DNA from: Betaproteobacteria bacterium
Lineage (GTDB): Bacteria; Pseudomonadota; Gammaproteobacteria; Burkholderiales; SG8-39
Assembly: GCA_009693235.1 (NCBI GenBank)
Contig: SHXR01000004.1
Coordinates: 1 to 64,000, forward strand
Length of the DNA stretch: 64,000 bases
Direction: 5' to 3'
This document shows positions 27,873-36,656 of the stretch, piece after piece (position 1 is the stretch's first letter; each line of letters begins with the position of its first letter). A model generated the notes under the pieces. The model did no database searches and was not told the DNA's origin. It saw nothing but the letters and a program-made list of their open reading frames with translations. The position numbers and the translations under genes are program-made.

Positions 27873-28837
27873 CGGCCACCCCGCAGCCGAGCGGCGAGCA
27901 TCGCTGCCACGCCAAGCATGCCGCCCCGCGCGAACATGACCACCACGATGAGCAAGCCGCCGATCACGAACATCCAGTGGAACGGATTCCATTCGGACGC
28001 CACCTGATGCACCAGCATGTAGACCGGCGCACCGATCAATGCGCCATAAAGCCGTCCAACGCCGCCCAGCACCAACATCACCAGTGCATCGATGGATTTC
28101 TCCACCGAGAGCGCTTCCAGACCAACGAATTTCACCGTCTGCGCCGAGACCGCTCCCGCAATTCCTGCGATGAAGCCGCTCACGACATATACGACGACCA
28201 ATTGACGCCGCACCGGCGTACCGATAAAGCGCATCCGCTCGGTGTTTTCGCGCAGACCCTGCAGGGAAACGCCAAACGGTGAGGAGACCAGGCAACGCAC
28301 CACCAGAAACAGCACGAACAGCCAACCCAGCGCGTAGAGATAGGAGGTCTGTCCAAAGACGGTCCACTTGAAAAGACCCAGCAGCGGATCGAGCTTGATG
28401 CCCCGCAACCCGTCATCGCCACCCGTGATCGCGATGGCCTTGTTGCCCGCTTCATAAAGGATGACATTGAGTGCGAGCGTCACCATGATCTGCGGCAGGC
28501 CGGAAAGTCCCATGAGGACCGGCCCCACCATCAAAGCGAAGGACGCCGCCGCGAGTCCCGCGAGAATCGCGCCGGTGATCGGTTCGTGATGGCCGGCGAG
28601 CGAAATCAAGCCGGCCCCGTACGCGCCGATGCCGAAGAACACGGCGTGCCCCATGGACACCACGCCGGCATAGCCCATCACCAGATCGAGCGAGAGCGCA
28701 AAGAGCGCCATGATCACGATCGCGGTCGCCAGCGAAAGATTCCGCGGGAACAGAAAAAACACCGCAAGCGCCATGAGCCAATAGGCAATCTCCGCCCAAT
28801 GGATGCGATGCCGATTCAGCAACGGCGAATGGTTCAT
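27869..28837 (-). CDS. livM: Branched-chain-type ABC transporter permease LivM
   Basis: 322 residues, about eight to ten membrane segments. MALFALSLDLVMGYAGVVSMGHAVFFGIGAY is the typical LivM core, and later FVGLEALSVEKSIDALVMLVLGGVGRLYGALIGA is the conserved EAA-like loop region. It starts in an ATGA overlap with livH and ends in one with livG, which means tight translational coupling of the whole transporter. Confidence 0.93.
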   Translation of the reverse strand: MNHSPLLNRHRIHWAEIAYWLMALAVFFLFPRNLSLATAIVIMALFALSLDLVMGYAGVVSMGHAVFFGIGAYGAGLISLAGHHEPITGAILAGLAAASFALMVGPVLMGLSGLPQIMVTLALNVILYEAGNKAIAITGGDDGLRGIKLDPLLGLFKWTVFGQTSYLYALGWLFVLFLVVRCLVSSPFGVSLQGLRENTERMRFIGTPVRRQLVVVYVVSGFIAGIAGAVSAQTVKFVGLEALSVEKSIDALVMLVLGGVGRLYGALIGAPVYMLVHQVASEWNPFHWMFVIGGLLIVVVMFARGGMLGVAAMLAARLRGGR

Positions 28838-29715
28838 CGCGACGACGGGGAATGCAGCAACGTATGGCCGCGGAACACCATCCAGGCGATGAGCACGGCG
28901 TAGATGATGAAGCCACCGATCTCGGGATGAAAGTATCGGCCGGCTGTATCAATCACACCAAGCGCGATCGACACCCACGCAGAAGCCCTGAGGTTGCCGA
29001 TTCCAGACATCGACACGACGATGAGAATCAGCACCAGATATTTGAATGCATAGGCCGGTTCGAGCGGCAGCACCGCAAAACCCACCGCGCCGCCGACCGC
29101 AGCGAGCCCGGAACCCAACGCAAAGGCCATCGAGAAAAGGCGTCGCACGTTGATGCCGACCGCTTCAGCCATGCCGCGATTGTCGACCGCCGCCCGCAAC
29201 CGTGCGCCAAAACTGGTGCGCTCGAAGACATACCAAAGCGCAATCATGAGCACCGCACCGAAGACGACGATGAAGATGCGGTAGACCTGCAGCGTGCGCT
29301 CGCCAAGATGAACATTCGCCGCGAGCGCCTCAGGCAGGTGCGCGGGCACGATGTCCGGGCCGAACACCAGATTGAGACCGGCCATACCGATAAACATGAG
29401 CCCGATCGTCATCAAGACATGATCGAGTTCGGGCGCCCCGTAGAGCTTGACGAAAAAGATGCGCTCGACCACCACGCTGCCCGCGGCCACCGCCAGCACC
29501 GCAATGAGCGCGGCCAGCGCAAACGGCACCCCATGCGAATTCATCAAGCTCACCGTGATATAGCCGCCCACCACCGCGAACACGCCATGCGCCATGTTCA
29601 CCACCCGCATAAGGCCCATCATCACGACCAGCCCAATCGAGATGGTAAATAGCACGACACCATACGAAACACCGTAGATGCCGATGAAACTGAGGGCGGA
29701 GAGCACGTCAGTCAT
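28834..29715 (-). CDS. livH: Branched-chain-type ABC transporter permease LivH
   Basis: 293 residues, mostly hydrophobic. LVVMMGLMRVVNMAHGVFAVVGGY near the N-terminus and RRLFSMAFALGSGLAAVGGAVGF toward the middle are LivH hallmarks, as is the VLILIVVSMSGIGNLRASAW loop in the C-terminal half. The ATG at 29715 has only a weak ribosome-binding site. A 232-base gap with a palindromic repeat separates it from the VOC gene upstream, so it may have its own promoter although the order suggests an operon. Confidence 0.92.
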   Translation of the reverse strand: MTDVLSALSFIGIYGVSYGVVLFTISIGLVVMMGLMRVVNMAHGVFAVVGGYITVSLMNSHGVPFALAALIAVLAVAAGSVVVERIFFVKLYGAPELDHVLMTIGLMFIGMAGLNLVFGPDIVPAHLPEALAANVHLGERTLQVYRIFIVVFGAVLMIALWYVFERTSFGARLRAAVDNRGMAEAVGINVRRLFSMAFALGSGLAAVGGAVGFAVLPLEPAYAFKYLVLILIVVSMSGIGNLRASAWVSIALGVIDTAGRYFHPEIGGFIIYAVLIAWMVFRGHTLLHSPSSR

Positions 29716-29772
29716 AAATCATGGGAACGCTCGATTCACCTCTGGTACGTCGAGATCTAAGGGCTTAATGAC

Positions 29773-29881
29773 CGTAAGGGTGGAAAAGCGCAGCGCATTC
29801 CACCGAAGCTTTGGCCTCTGGGTCCCGAAGCTTCAGCCGTCGCGCTGTGCATTGCTGCGGCGGAATGCGCCCTGCTTTTCC
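29773..29881. repeat. Palindromic intergenic repeat, two inverted copies
   Basis: GGTGGAA (29779-29785) and TTCCACC (29798-29804) flank AAGCGCAGCGCA, giving a self-complementary unit. A partly degraded inverted copy (GGAATGCGCC..GCTTTTCC) lies at 29861-29881, so the whole 109-base block could fold on itself. The motif resembles the GGTGGATAAGCG..CGCATCCACC repeat widely scattered in proteobacterial intergenic DNA. A more diverged copy is at 36525-36554. Confidence 0.6.
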
Positions 29882-29947
29882 TACCCGTTACCGACAACGG
29901 GCGAGGGTGCAATCAGTCCTCATTTGCTGGTGCGAAATCAGGGCAGC

Positions 29948-30871
29948 TCAATGATTGGCGCCCTCGGCATAACCCACCCGCCCAAAGCCTGCACGCGGCG
30001 TACCGAGCCACATGTCGACCACTTCCAGCTTGGGCTCCAACATGCGAGCCGCACGGGGAGTGCGCTCCGAAAACTCTTCCATGCCGTGCGTGTATTCGAG
30101 CGTAATGCCGTCCGGATCGAGGAAGTAGAGGAACACGCTGCCCGATGCGACATGCCGGCCCGGGCCAAACACCACCGGTGCGCCTTCGCGCGGCAGGCGA
30201 TTGTTGCCGCGGCCGATATCATCCAGGTCGCGCACCATCAACGCGTAATGATGCAATTGATTGGCATCCGAGCGCGCGATACCAAGACTGTGGTGATACG
30301 GATTCGGATAGCAACGCATGAACGCGATTTCGTTTTCATGCTTGTCGTCGCGGATATGGTCCGATACCCGGAAACCGAATTTATCGGTAAGCCATGCGAA
30401 CGTCGTATCGAACTCCTTTACCTTGATTACGATGTGCCCAAGCCTGAGGAGATTAGCGCGCGTCGGCGCAAAAGGCTTCACCTGCCGCTCGGCGCCGCTG
30501 AACAATTCCATCGGCATGCCGCAGCCGGGAATGTTGAAACGAATGCTCTCGCGATGGCGCAGATCGCGCGCCTCGGCCGCCGGCACCGCTGTGTAGGACA
30601 CGCCGAGCGACTTCAGATGGCGTCGCGCCGCTTCGAGGTCTTCGTCGCTTTCCAGCTCGAACGCCATTCGCTTCACGCCAGGCTGCGCCGCGGGGAAGAA
30701 TGCGAGGCTGTGATAATCATCGCCACAGCGCATATAGGCGACTTCACCCTTCCGGTACTCCGACACTTCCATGCCGACCACATCGCGATAGAACGTCACG
30801 GTCCGTTCGAGATCGGCAACATTGATGGCGACATAACCAAGCTTTTTGTAGCGAAATGGGGCGTCGGGCAT
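29948..30871 (-). CDS. VOC-family extradiol dioxygenase-like protein
   Basis: 307 residues with two vicinal-oxygen-chelate modules (about 8-130 and 143-280). The C-terminal module shows the metal-ligand pattern of type I extradiol ring-cleavage enzymes: His in RLGHIVIKVKEF, His in NQLHHYALMV, and Glu in GITLEYTHGMEEF. The length matches catechol 2,3-dioxygenases. AGGAG precedes the ATG. It sits inside the liv operon between the binding protein (livK, ending 53 bases upstream) and livH, which links import to ring cleavage of the same class of compound. The substrate is not evident. Confidence 0.85.
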   Translation of the reverse strand: MPDAPFRYKKLGYVAINVADLERTVTFYRDVVGMEVSEYRKGEVAYMRCGDDYHSLAFFPAAQPGVKRMAFELESDEDLEAARRHLKSLGVSYTAVPAAEARDLRHRESIRFNIPGCGMPMELFSGAERQVKPFAPTRANLLRLGHIVIKVKEFDTTFAWLTDKFGFRVSDHIRDDKHENEIAFMRCYPNPYHHSLGIARSDANQLHHYALMVRDLDDIGRGNNRLPREGAPVVFGPGRHVASGSVFLYFLDPDGITLEYTHGMEEFSERTPRAARMLEPKLEVVDMWLGTPRAGFGRVGYAEGANH

Positions 30872-30924
30872 GACAGTCTCCTGATTCTGGAAAAAGGGTG
30901 AATTCTAAAGGGAGCCGCGCATCG

Positions 30925-32148
30925 TTACTTCGTCGTGCCGGTGGGAATCGACCGGATGCCGGCAAAGGTATCGGTAATTTCAAGTTTCAATTTGCCGTCC
31001 GCACCCTTCACGGCGCGGCGCAGATAAACATTCATCGTGGCATTGCGTGTTTCCGGCTCAATGGCGATCGGGCCGCGCGCGCCCTCCCACCTGTGCGTCG
31101 TGGACGCTTGCACCGCCGCGGCGCCATCGAACGGCTTGCCCTGCTGCGATTGGATCATGTGGTAGAGCAGCATCATGCCATCGTACGCACATGCGCCTTC
31201 ATAACTGGGCAACTCGTTCGGATGCTTGGCCTTCATGGCGTCCTTGTATTTTTTGTTCTCGGCGCCGGGCTGATTCATCGAATAGGTGAGCGAATCATAC
31301 ATACCGACTACCGAATCATCATAGAGCGGCAGAAACGGATCGTCGATGATCGCCTGCCCAATCAACGCGAGGTCTTTGCGCCCGGTGAGCCCCTGTGCAC
31401 GCAGGGCTTTCATGATATTCACCGACGGCGCGCCCACCGGAATGAACATGTGATAAACGGGTGGCTTGCCTTTGCCCAGGCGCTCGATGAACGGCGCATA
31501 GTCCACTGTGTTGAGCGGAATCTTATCTTCACCGACGATCTCCCCGCCAAGCGACAAATATTTCATCCGATAGGCGGCAATAAAATCATGGCCGGGCGAG
31601 TAATCGGAGGCGGCGAGATAGGCGCGCTTCCAACCATTCTTGATTGCCCATTCGGCCTGCACCGAGGCCATCATGTGCTGCGTCTGCGCCGGCCGAATGA
31701 TCATCGGCGACGATTGGGTGATCGCCAGTGCCGCGCCATTGAACACCACCGCCGGCGTATTGGTCTCCGTCAATACCGGGGCGAGCGCGATCGGCTCTGG
31801 TGATAAGTAAAACCCACCCATCAACTTCACACCATCGCGTACCACCAACTCTTCGCCCAGGCGCCGCGCCACCGACGGATTCGAGCCACCAAGATCGCGA
31901 TAGAGGATCTCCACTTCGCGTCCGCCCACCCGCGTGCCGTAGGCAGCGGTGAAGGCGTCAATGCCCTCACGATATTTCTTGCCCACTACCGCGAACGGCC
32001 CGGAAAACTGGCCGAGAATGCCGATGCGAATCTTCTCTTGGGCGAAGACCGGCGTGCCGGCCGCGCCCATCAAGGCGATGAGCGATCCGGCCAGGAATGC
32101 GCGTAGCGCGATGCGAATCGTGTGGTCGTTTGCGCCCTCGTTGTGCAT
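30925..32148 (-). CDS. livK: Branched-chain-type ABC transporter substrate-binding protein
   Basis: 407 residues. The signal peptide is IALRAFLAGSLIALMGAAGTPVFAQ, followed by EKIRIGILGQFSGPFAVVGK, the usual start of the type I periplasmic binding fold. The family set includes ELVVRDGVKLMGG and NGAALAITQSSP. The frame is open for 167 further codons, but the ATG at 32148 has AGGAGA before it and gives the signal peptide. It is the first gene of the minus-strand operon leading through the VOC protein to livHMGF. In such settings these receptors often bind aromatic acids; this one's ligand is unknown. The gene symbol reflects family, not specificity. Confidence 0.9.
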   Translation of the reverse strand: MHNEGANDHTIRIALRAFLAGSLIALMGAAGTPVFAQEKIRIGILGQFSGPFAVVGKKYREGIDAFTAAYGTRVGGREVEILYRDLGGSNPSVARRLGEELVVRDGVKLMGGFYLSPEPIALAPVLTETNTPAVVFNGAALAITQSSPMIIRPAQTQHMMASVQAEWAIKNGWKRAYLAASDYSPGHDFIAAYRMKYLSLGGEIVGEDKIPLNTVDYAPFIERLGKGKPPVYHMFIPVGAPSVNIMKALRAQGLTGRKDLALIGQAIIDDPFLPLYDDSVVGMYDSLTYSMNQPGAENKKYKDAMKAKHPNELPSYEGACAYDGMMLLYHMIQSQQGKPFDGAAAVQASTTHRWEGARGPIAIEPETRNATMNVYLRRAVKGADGKLKLEITDTFAGIRSIPTGTTK

Positions 32149-32346
32149 GTCGCGGTCTCCTAGTCTGTGACGTGTCGTTACGTTGATCTTACGATTTTTC
32201 GGGAATGTTGGTGGCGCCAGACCGCCTCTTTGGCCTGCACCTTTCACTTTCCACCGGGCACCGCCATCTCCCCCCCTTCCCCTTCCGAGGCAACCCGCAT
32301 AACATTCGTCCGAGCCGGTCCATGAACCGCCCGTCCTGGAGGCCCC

Positions 32347-33402
32347 ATGTTCCTGAAAAATTGCTGGTATGTCGGCGCCAACGCGGATGAGCTCGGACGC
32401 GGGCTCCTTGCCCGCACGCTCCTCGATGAGCGCGTGGTGTTCTACCGCAAGGAAGACGGCACCGCGGTCGCGCTCGAAGACCGTTGCTCGCATCGGTTCT
32501 ATCCGCTTTCGAAGGGCGACCTCAAAGGCGATGTGATCGTGTGCGGCTACCATGGTCTGGAATTCGATTGCACCGGCAAGTGTGTGCGCGTACCGGGGCA
32601 GACCGACGTTCCGCAAGGCTCGACCATTCGCGCCTACCCCACCGTGCAACGCTGGGGCCTGGTGTGGATCTGGATGGGCGATCCCGCCAAGGCCGATGCG
32701 TCACTGATTCCGGACATCTGGCGCCAGGATCATCCGGAATGGAAAACTCTCTTTAATCCGCCGATCCCGGTGCAAGGTGACTACCGCCTGTTGGGCGACA
32801 ACCTGCTTGATCCAAGCCATGTCGCGTTTCTGCACAAGACCACGCTGGGTTCGGATGTCGCCGAAGTTCCGCACGAAATGGAAGCCTTCGACAACAGCGT
32901 GCGCGTGATCCGCTGGACGCTCGATAGACCGGCTGCGCCCATGTTCGCGCGTTTGGGCGGCTTCACCAGCAACGTCGATCGCTGGCAGATCATCACCTGG
33001 ACCGCGCCTTGCATGATCGAAGTCGATCTCGGCAGTTGCGTCGCGGGTTCAGGAGCCATTAACGGCGATCGCAGCCAAGGCGTCGAAATGCGGTCCTATA
33101 ACTTCGCGACGCCCTGCACGGAAAAAACATTCCACTACTTCTGGACGCACTGCCGCAACTACAAGCACGACGACGACAACATTTCCAAGATTACCCGCGA
33201 GCAAGTGTTGATTGCGCTGTCGGAAGACATTATGGCCATTGAAGGCGTGCAGGCCGGCACCGACAGATACCCCGACAAGCGGACCATCAACACGCGCGCT
33301 GACGGCGCGGGACTGCGGGCACGCCGCCACCTGAAAGGGCTGATCGACGCGGAGCAGTCGGAGAAGACGTCGATCAACGAGGCGGCGCGGGCGACGGCGT
33401 AG
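32347..33402 (+). CDS. Rieske oxygenase, vanillate O-demethylase-like (VanA type)
   Basis: 351 residues. The Rieske centre is C47-S-H49 and C66-GY-H69-G. The mononuclear iron site is in DNLLDPSHVAFLHKT (Asp, two His). MFLKNCWYVGANADEL at the N-terminus is the classic opening of VanA and toluenesulfonate-monooxygenase-type demethylases, which remove a methyl group or cleave an ether with no beta subunit. CTGGAGG precedes the ATG. Divergent from livK, with 198 bases between them. No VanB-type reductase is present here. If hydroxycinnamate is cleaved by the genes at 0.2-4 kb, vanillate would be a fitting substrate, but that is conjecture. Confidence 0.9.
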   Translation: MFLKNCWYVGANADELGRGLLARTLLDERVVFYRKEDGTAVALEDRCSHRFYPLSKGDLKGDVIVCGYHGLEFDCTGKCVRVPGQTDVPQGSTIRAYPTVQRWGLVWIWMGDPAKADASLIPDIWRQDHPEWKTLFNPPIPVQGDYRLLGDNLLDPSHVAFLHKTTLGSDVAEVPHEMEAFDNSVRVIRWTLDRPAAPMFARLGGFTSNVDRWQIITWTAPCMIEVDLGSCVAGSGAINGDRSQGVEMRSYNFATPCTEKTFHYFWTHCRNYKHDDDNISKITREQVLIALSEDIMAIEGVQAGTDRYPDKRTINTRADGAGLRARRHLKGLIDAEQSEKTSINEAARATA

Positions 33403-33433
33403 CGCGCCAAGGATCACTGACCAGAAGAGGGCC

Positions 33434-34431
33434 CTACGCCGCGTTCTCTCGCACATGCGCCCAGACATGCACATGCGGCGCACCGTTGAAGAACCACACC
33501 ATCGACGGCCCTTCCAGCTGCCAGACGTCCCACACGCCCCCACCGACATCGCGATTTTGTAGAACGCGAGATGCATCTGATCGAACTGCGCGCCTTCCAT
33601 GTACCGCATCGCGGTGGCTGCGTCTTCAGTGCGAAACGGCCGCACCAGATCAGCGAGCACTTTGCGCACTTCAGCTTGTTGGTCGCGGGCCAGCTCCGTC
33701 ATCGGGACGCCAGGTAGTCCGGCGGATTTACCTGACAGGCGCACGGTATCGGTGCCCTGATCGCGACGATCGCCCGCAATCAACGCAAGCCCACAGTGCC
33801 GGCCATCGAGCATTTGAAAAACGCTGTTCGCACGCTGGGCCTGATACCAATAAGCGTTGCCGGGATGATCCGCCTTCTCGACAAAGCGCTCGCCTAAGTG
33901 ACCGTAGAAGATCGGTCCGCCAAATGTCACACCGGCATCACCGCCCGTTCGCCGAGTGAAATGGTGCGACGTCATGACCATCTGGAAACGGCCACTATCG
34001 GGTGTACCGAAAAAAGCGAGCGAAGTGCTGCTATCGAAACTGCCGGTGCCATCACGCAGCAGCTGTTTGAGCACGGCCGGGCCATATTCCTCGCTGTGCA
34101 AGGCGGTAAAAATCTCGAACGCGAGACGCCTTTGATCCGGGGTAAGAAACGTGGCGAGGGTACGCGGGACGATATGCCAGTTGTTATCTACGCAGGCACG
34201 CAGGGGCGAGTCATAGGGAAAGCACAACTCACGCCGCTACCAATCGGCCAGATACCAATAGAGCTCCTCGGCAAGCGCTTCGGCCCGTCCGGCAGGCCGA
34301 ACCGACTGCGCGTAGACCGGCATACTTGGCGTCACGGCGAGCACGCCTGCGGCAAGCGATGCGCCAAGGAAGCGGCGGCGCGCGAACGTCGCTACGTCCA
34401 TGCGATCGGCTGTCAAGACAGTCTTGAGCAT
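33434..34431 (-). pseudogene. DUF3500-family protein, nonsense plus frameshift
   Basis: The N-terminal part has a Tat-type signal (FARRRFLGASLAAGVLAV) and ends at a TAG (34237-34239) in LADW-stop-RRELCFPYD; the frame continues in register after it, with DNNWHIVP and TPDQRRLAFEIF as in DUF3500 proteins. At about 33536-33541 a run of five G has lost one base: reading one frame over restores GVWDVWQLEGPSMVWFFNG and HVHVWAHV to a TAG at 33434. The span is 998 bases, one short of a multiple of three. DUF3500 proteins are secreted, of unknown function. Two independent lesions make this a pseudogene unless both are sequence errors. Confidence 0.85.
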
Positions 34432-34490
34432 TGATTTTTCCTCGCTCTAATCCCTTGTCCGCAGGTCGGCGGCCTTGACAACATCGTCAT

Positions 34491-34916
34491 TCAAAGAAGT
34501 GGTTTGCCCCGATTGTCGGTAGCGCGATCGATCTTCACGAGGACGCCGATGCCGGTGTCCGCACCGTCATGCTCCTGCTCGCGCTTCGAGAGCTTGGCAA
34601 AGATGGCATCGCGGATCGGGCCGGTCGGGTAAAGTTCAACGGTACCCCAAAAGCGGAGGAACCCGGCCTCCAAGGCGCCCTCGCGTTGTGCCTTGAAGTT
34701 GGCGTACATCACGCATACGCGCCCGTCCTGCCCGACATTCTCGAGCGCCTTCTTCTTGGAACGTTCCCAGTATGCGAGGTGTTGATCGTCAAATACCACC
34801 AGGCTGCCCTTCGGACTGATATTGGGGCCATCCTTGCCGGTTGTAGCCACCAAGCAGGGATACCCATCGGTCCAGGCATTTTCGATAAAGGTCTTGTGCT
34901 GTTCGCTGAGCGCCAT
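34491..34916 (-). CDS. Pyridoxamine 5'-phosphate oxidase-like (PPOX) flavin/haem-binding protein
   Basis: 141 residues forming one split-barrel domain. YPCLVATTGKDGPNISPKGSLVVFDDQH and KALENVGQDGRVCVMYAN are the usual FMN-binding stretches. Such proteins often reduce or bind small substrates with FMN or F420. GAGGT is upstream of the ATG. It lies 58 bases after a prephenate dehydratase-like gene and just before the DUF3500 pseudogene. A second, more distant PPOX protein is at 59980-60501. Confidence 0.8.
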   Translation of the reverse strand: MALSEQHKTFIENAWTDGYPCLVATTGKDGPNISPKGSLVVFDDQHLAYWERSKKKALENVGQDGRVCVMYANFKAQREGALEAGFLRFWGTVELYPTGPIRDAIFAKLSKREQEHDGADTGIGVLVKIDRATDNRGKPLL

Positions 34917-34974
34917 CGCGTTACCTCGTTTCTTTAGCTGTTATCGATCGAGTGGTGGAGACCTGATGCCGGCC

Positions 34975-35781
34975 TCACGCCTGATTGAATGCCCCAGCCA
35001 GCCGCGCACCGGCGAATTTCTTGACCACCCCCTCGACCGCGCGGCGCGTGCCCTGCCCCACGAACGACATCACATAGTCGTAATTGCCGCAGCCCTCGTT
35101 CACCGCGAAAGATCCCATTGCGCGCAATCGAAAGCCCGCGCTGTGAATGCCCGCGATGAGATCGCCCAGCGATCCGTCCGACGCAAAACGCCCGGTAATG
35201 ACGAGCCGGTTCGGCGTGTCCGAGAAAATCGGTTTCTTGGTGTACGCCCACCAGCTCGCGGCCGCACCACTGTCAATACCGCTCGCGATCGTATGGAGCC
35301 CAGGCACCAGCTTCACTAGCGAGCGCGAACCCACCACCGCCATCGAGCCATCGCCCGTCATCACTTCTTTGGCGGCTTCGACGGAATTCAGATGATGCTG
35401 TTCGCGCGGTACACCCGGGAAATTCTTATCGAGGTAAGCCGTGCATTGATGGATGGAGCCGTGTCCGACAATCTTACGGATGTGCTCCTTGGCGACACCG
35501 GGCTTCACATAGAGATTGCAGGCCAGCGGCACGACCTCTTGCTTCATCACCGAGTAGCCCCGGTCGATCAATTCGCGCCCGGGATGCGACTGGCCGGTTC
35601 GTTCCTGACCCAGAATGACGACCTCGACCTCACCGCGATCGAGCGCCTCGTAGCAGGCTTCCATCGACGCGCGGTACACCACCTCGCCGAACTCGGCATA
35701 CTTCTCGCACATCAAGGTGGCTGCTTCGCCCGCGAAGGTGCCTGCGCTGCCAAGTGTTGCGGTCTTCAATTTTTCCGCCAT
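34975..35781 (-). CDS. Prephenate dehydratase-like protein (PDT fold plus ACT-like tail)
   Basis: 268 residues. GSAGTFAGEAATLMCEKY (11-28) matches the GPxGTFSxEAA start of prephenate dehydratase, and the periplasmic-binding-like lobes continue to about 195. The key TRF motif of true dehydratases is not intact: here it reads ITGRFA (T196-G-R-F199). The segment after 200 (DGSLGDLIAGIHSAGFRL..MGSF) resembles an ACT regulatory domain. The usual isolated pheA context is absent; neighbours are a VOC protein and a PPOX protein, so phenylalanine biosynthesis is unlikely to be its job. It may act on a prephenate-like aromatic precursor or only bind ligand. AAAGGA precedes the ATG. Confidence 0.72.
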   Translation of the reverse strand: MAEKLKTATLGSAGTFAGEAATLMCEKYAEFGEVVYRASMEACYEALDRGEVEVVILGQERTGQSHPGRELIDRGYSVMKQEVVPLACNLYVKPGVAKEHIRKIVGHGSIHQCTAYLDKNFPGVPREQHHLNSVEAAKEVMTGDGSMAVVGSRSLVKLVPGLHTIASGIDSGAAASWWAYTKKPIFSDTPNRLVITGRFASDGSLGDLIAGIHSAGFRLRAMGSFAVNEGCGNYDYVMSFVGQGTRRAVEGVVKKFAGARLAGAFNQA

Positions 35782-35835
35782 GTCGCCAGATCCTTTATCG
35801 TTTCGCCAATACGGAGAGAATGAAACCCACGTACG

Positions 35836-36438
35836 TTAAAGCGCCGCGGCATCTTTATTCGGACGGTCTTCATTGTTGGTGCGATGATCGCCTTGCAGCC
35901 AGCGCTTGAGTTCGCGATGTGCATCGGCGCGGCGCATGGCGTTGATGCGATCCACGTCGTCGTGATCGACCGTGAACTCCACGCGCAGACCATCCGGGCT
36001 CATCATATAGGTCGACAAGCAGTACCCATGATCGAGTTCACGATGCAGGATGCCGGCCGCATTAGCCCGCTTGAGAATTTCATCGAAGGTGGTCCGCGTG
36101 ACTTTCAGCGCGATGTGGTGGTAACGGCCCACTTCCGGCTCGATCGCCTTGCACCGCTCGTACATCGCGTCGTCATCGAACTGAAAAAAGGCAAGCGCGC
36201 CGCCGTCGGCCATGCCGTAAAACGTATGGCAATACGCCATCTCACGCTGCACTTCCGGCCGTAAGCCGCTCTCGCACCAGGTCGCGATCAACGGCAAGCC
36301 GATGATGTCTTCAAAGAATTGCCGGTTGATTTCCTGGTCACGCACCACGAACGCATAGTGATGAAGGCGTATCGGCAAATCGGCAAGTGGGCCCGCTACG
36401 CGCGGCGCTTGGGCACGATCCATTACGGTTGTTGGCAT
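35836..36438 (-). CDS. VOC-family protein (glyoxalase/extradiol dioxygenase superfamily)
   Basis: 200 residues, one VOC pair (about 25-160). RLHHYAFVVRDQEINRQFFEDIIGLP provides the first metal histidine, EVGRYHHIALKV another, and GLRVEFTVDHDD the acidic ligand. AGGAG lies 6 bases before the ATG at 36438; the open frame extends much further upstream without a start signal. It leads a minus-strand group with the prephenate dehydratase-like and PPOX genes, and is divergent from the TauA/SsuA-type receptor. Function within ring-cleavage or isomerisation reactions is possible, no substrate can be named. Confidence 0.82.
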   Translation of the reverse strand: MPTTVMDRAQAPRVAGPLADLPIRLHHYAFVVRDQEINRQFFEDIIGLPLIATWCESGLRPEVQREMAYCHTFYGMADGGALAFFQFDDDAMYERCKAIEPEVGRYHHIALKVTRTTFDEILKRANAAGILHRELDHGYCLSTYMMSPDGLRVEFTVDHDDVDRINAMRRADAHRELKRWLQGDHRTNNEDRPNKDAAAL

Positions 36439-36524
36439 GGAATTCTCCTGCATGGGTCTATTTCTGTGAATCGTACCGCCAATTGCACCAACCGTATTGC
36501 GCGGCCGGCAAAGACGGTCATCGT

Positions 36525-36554
36525 CAGGTGGAACAGCGCAGTGCATGCCACCGG
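36525..36554. repeat. Diverged copy of palindromic intergenic repeat
   Basis: CAGGTGGAACAGCGCAGTGCATGCCACCGG reads like the unit at 29773-29805 (GTAAGGGTGGAAAAGCGCAGCGCATTCCACCG), with GGTGG (36527-36531) facing CCACC (36548-36552). It lies in the divergent region between the VOC gene and the NitT/TauT receptor. A partial copy of the same family is likely rather than a dedicated operator. Confidence 0.45.
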
Positions 36555-36656
36555 AAACACGGCGTTCGATGGTGCGCAGCAACGCACCGCTTTTCTGCCC
36601 CACGCGCGGCGGCGATCTGCGCGACAATGAGTGCGGATTCCATGGAGACCCCCCCT

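Noticed and set aside
27873-28367. Fusion of LivG with an N-terminal 165-residue domain
   Set aside because: The extension is out of frame with livM and its composition is that of a shadow frame; the ATGA junction gives the true start.
32149-32649. N-terminal extension of the LivK frame to 574 residues
   Set aside because: The extension has low-complexity codon use and no start signal, while the ATG at 32148 has AGGAGA and gives a proper signal peptide.
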